Shown in pieces: positions 32,981 to 33,918 of a stretch of DNA of 33,918 bases. The stretch is from assembly GCA_019636945.1 (NCBI GenBank), contig JAHBWO010000036.1, forward strand, positions 1 through 33,918, written 5' to 3'. The stretch's first letter is position 1. Every line of letters begins with the position of its first letter. Under the pieces are notes generated by a model that saw only the letters and a list, made by a program, of their open reading frames with translations, did no database searches and was not told the origin of the DNA. The position numbers and the translations under genes are program-made. The stretch comes from Nitrospira sp. GTDB lineage: Bacteria; Nitrospirota; Nitrospiria; Nitrospirales; Nitrospiraceae.

Positions 32981-33918
32981 ATGACGTCCCGCGCGTTCCA
33001 ATCGCTGTCGCTTGCAGACTTTGGATTCTCCTCCGAACAGGGTTTCCTGCCGTCTGATCCTTGTGAATCACTGCCAGACTGTCCAGCGCTCAACCACCTC
33101 AGTCACGAGCTCCCCAAGTTGTTAAGCGCCCGACAAGTCCGGCGATTTATCAATGAAGAGCCATCGTTTCTGCCATCCATCCCATCGAGTTGGGGCGAGG
33201 ATGACTATCGCACCGCAATGCGTATCCTCTCCTTTGCCGGCCACGCCTATGTGTGGGAAACACCAGGGCAACCGGCGGCCAAGCTCCCTCCTCAACTCGC
33301 ACGCCCCTGGCACGAGATAGGCCAGAAGCTCGGTCGCCCCCCGGTCCTCTCCTACACTTCCTATGCGCTGGATAACTGGCGCCGTCTCGATAACACGAAG
33401 CCGATTCAGCTCGACAACATCGTACTGCTGCAGAACTTTCTCGGTGGGTTGGATGAGGAGTGGTTCGTCGTAGTCCATATCCAGATCGAGCAGCAAGCAG
33501 GCCCTGGCCTCGATGGCCTGATACGGGCGATCAACGGAGCTGCAAACGGGAAGGACGATGAAGTTCTGCTGGGGTTACATGCCCTGGTATCCGCACAAAC
33601 CGCCATGCGAGACACGCTGCTGCGCATGAAGGAGCGCTGCGATCCCTATGTCTATTACACCCGCGTGAGACCCTACATCCATGGCTGGAAGAATAGCCCG
33701 TCATTACCAAACGGGCTCATCTATGACAATGTGGAAGCCTATGCCCAACAACCGCAGCAGTTCCGTGGTGAGACTGGAGCCCAGAGTTCGATCGTGCCAT
33801 GTCTGGATGCAGGCCTAGGCATTCACCATGCCCCTGATCCTTTGACAGTCTACCTACAAGAGATGCGGGAGTACATGCCACCCCGCCACCGCGCTTTGAT
33901 TCAAGCTCTGGAGAGTCA
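32981..33918 (+). CDS. Indoleamine 2,3-dioxygenase (3' end cut by window edge)
   Basis: The first 312 residues are visible, from an ATG with AGGAGG five bases upstream, and the frame stays open to the window edge. Family motifs are clear: LSYTSYALDNWRRLD, the strand DEEWFVVVHIQIEQQAGPGL, the substrate-pocket region TRVRPYIHGWKNSP (Arg equivalent to human IDO1 R231), FRGETGAQSSIVPCLDAGLGIHH and LQEMREYMPPRHRALI, which matches the MRRYMPP segment of IDO1. The enzyme oxidises tryptophan or related indoles to N-formylkynurenine using heme. The proximal heme His lies beyond the window edge in IDO1 alignment, so activity cannot be confirmed. Its codon style matches the neighbours, so recent transfer is not evident. 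It is the first gene after the ahcY terminator. Confidence 0.93.
   Translation, partial: MTSRAFQSLSLADFGFSSEQGFLPSDPCESLPDCPALNHLSHELPKLLSARQVRRFINEEPSFLPSIPSSWGEDDYRTAMRILSFAGHAYVWETPGQPAAKLPPQLARPWHEIGQKLGRPPVLSYTSYALDNWRRLDNTKPIQLDNIVLLQNFLGGLDEEWFVVVHIQIEQQAGPGLDGLIRAINGAANGKDDEVLLGLHALVSAQTAMRDTLLRMKERCDPYVYYTRVRPYIHGWKNSPSLPNGLIYDNVEAYAQQPQQFRGETGAQSSIVPCLDAGLGIHHAPDPLTVYLQEMREYMPPRHRALIQALES

Overview
The window looks like a contiguous piece of a bacterial chromosome from a diderm, most likely the Nitrospirota (Nitrospira-like). This is an inference from gene content: hopanoid synthesis, an Mla lipid system, a tetraheme cytochrome c next to two cupredoxin-like proteins, TlpA/CcdA thiol redox proteins, and moderately high G+C. 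I saw no mobile element, CRISPR array, tRNA or rRNA. The main genes are intact apart from the two cut by the window edges.

Left part (1-10096, minus strand). In transcription order this reads shc, hpnG, mlaE, mlaF, mlaD, mlaC and an Omp85-type beta-barrel gene, then after a 424-base gap dxs and ispG (cut by the left edge). The shc-to-barrel block has overlaps or very short gaps and looks like one operon. It joins hopanoid synthesis to a lipid-trafficking ABC system and an outer-membrane barrel. dxs and ispG supply MEP-pathway isoprenoid precursors, and ispH lies further right.

Middle part (10523-18409). A small tail-anchored membrane protein, the Smc condensin ATPase and IspH are on the minus strand. 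A hypothetical beta-rich protein and an O-methyltransferase are on the plus strand, and a dodecin is on the minus strand. Several strong hairpins sit in the gaps.

Electron-transfer and phosphate part (18873-26143). On the plus strand are a tetraheme cytochrome c and two secreted cupredoxin-like proteins, followed by phoB and phoR. Converging on them from the minus strand are a DUF47 PhoU-like regulator and a PiT phosphate permease. The phoR and pit 3' ends overlap by 28 bases.

Right part (26221-33918). fabH (minus) is divergent from a bamD-like lipoprotein gene (plus). ccdA and a tlpA/resA-type thioredoxin (minus) follow. On the plus strand metK and ahcY form a methyl-cycle pair that ends at a strong intrinsic terminator. 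The window closes in a gene that is clearly an indoleamine 2,3-dioxygenase, cut by the right edge.

The items most worth a second look are the hopanoid-Mla-Omp85 operon, the cytochrome/cupredoxin cluster whose cupredoxins lack the usual axial methionine, the bacterial indoleamine 2,3-dioxygenase, and a set of strong hairpins without U-tracts in the gaps.
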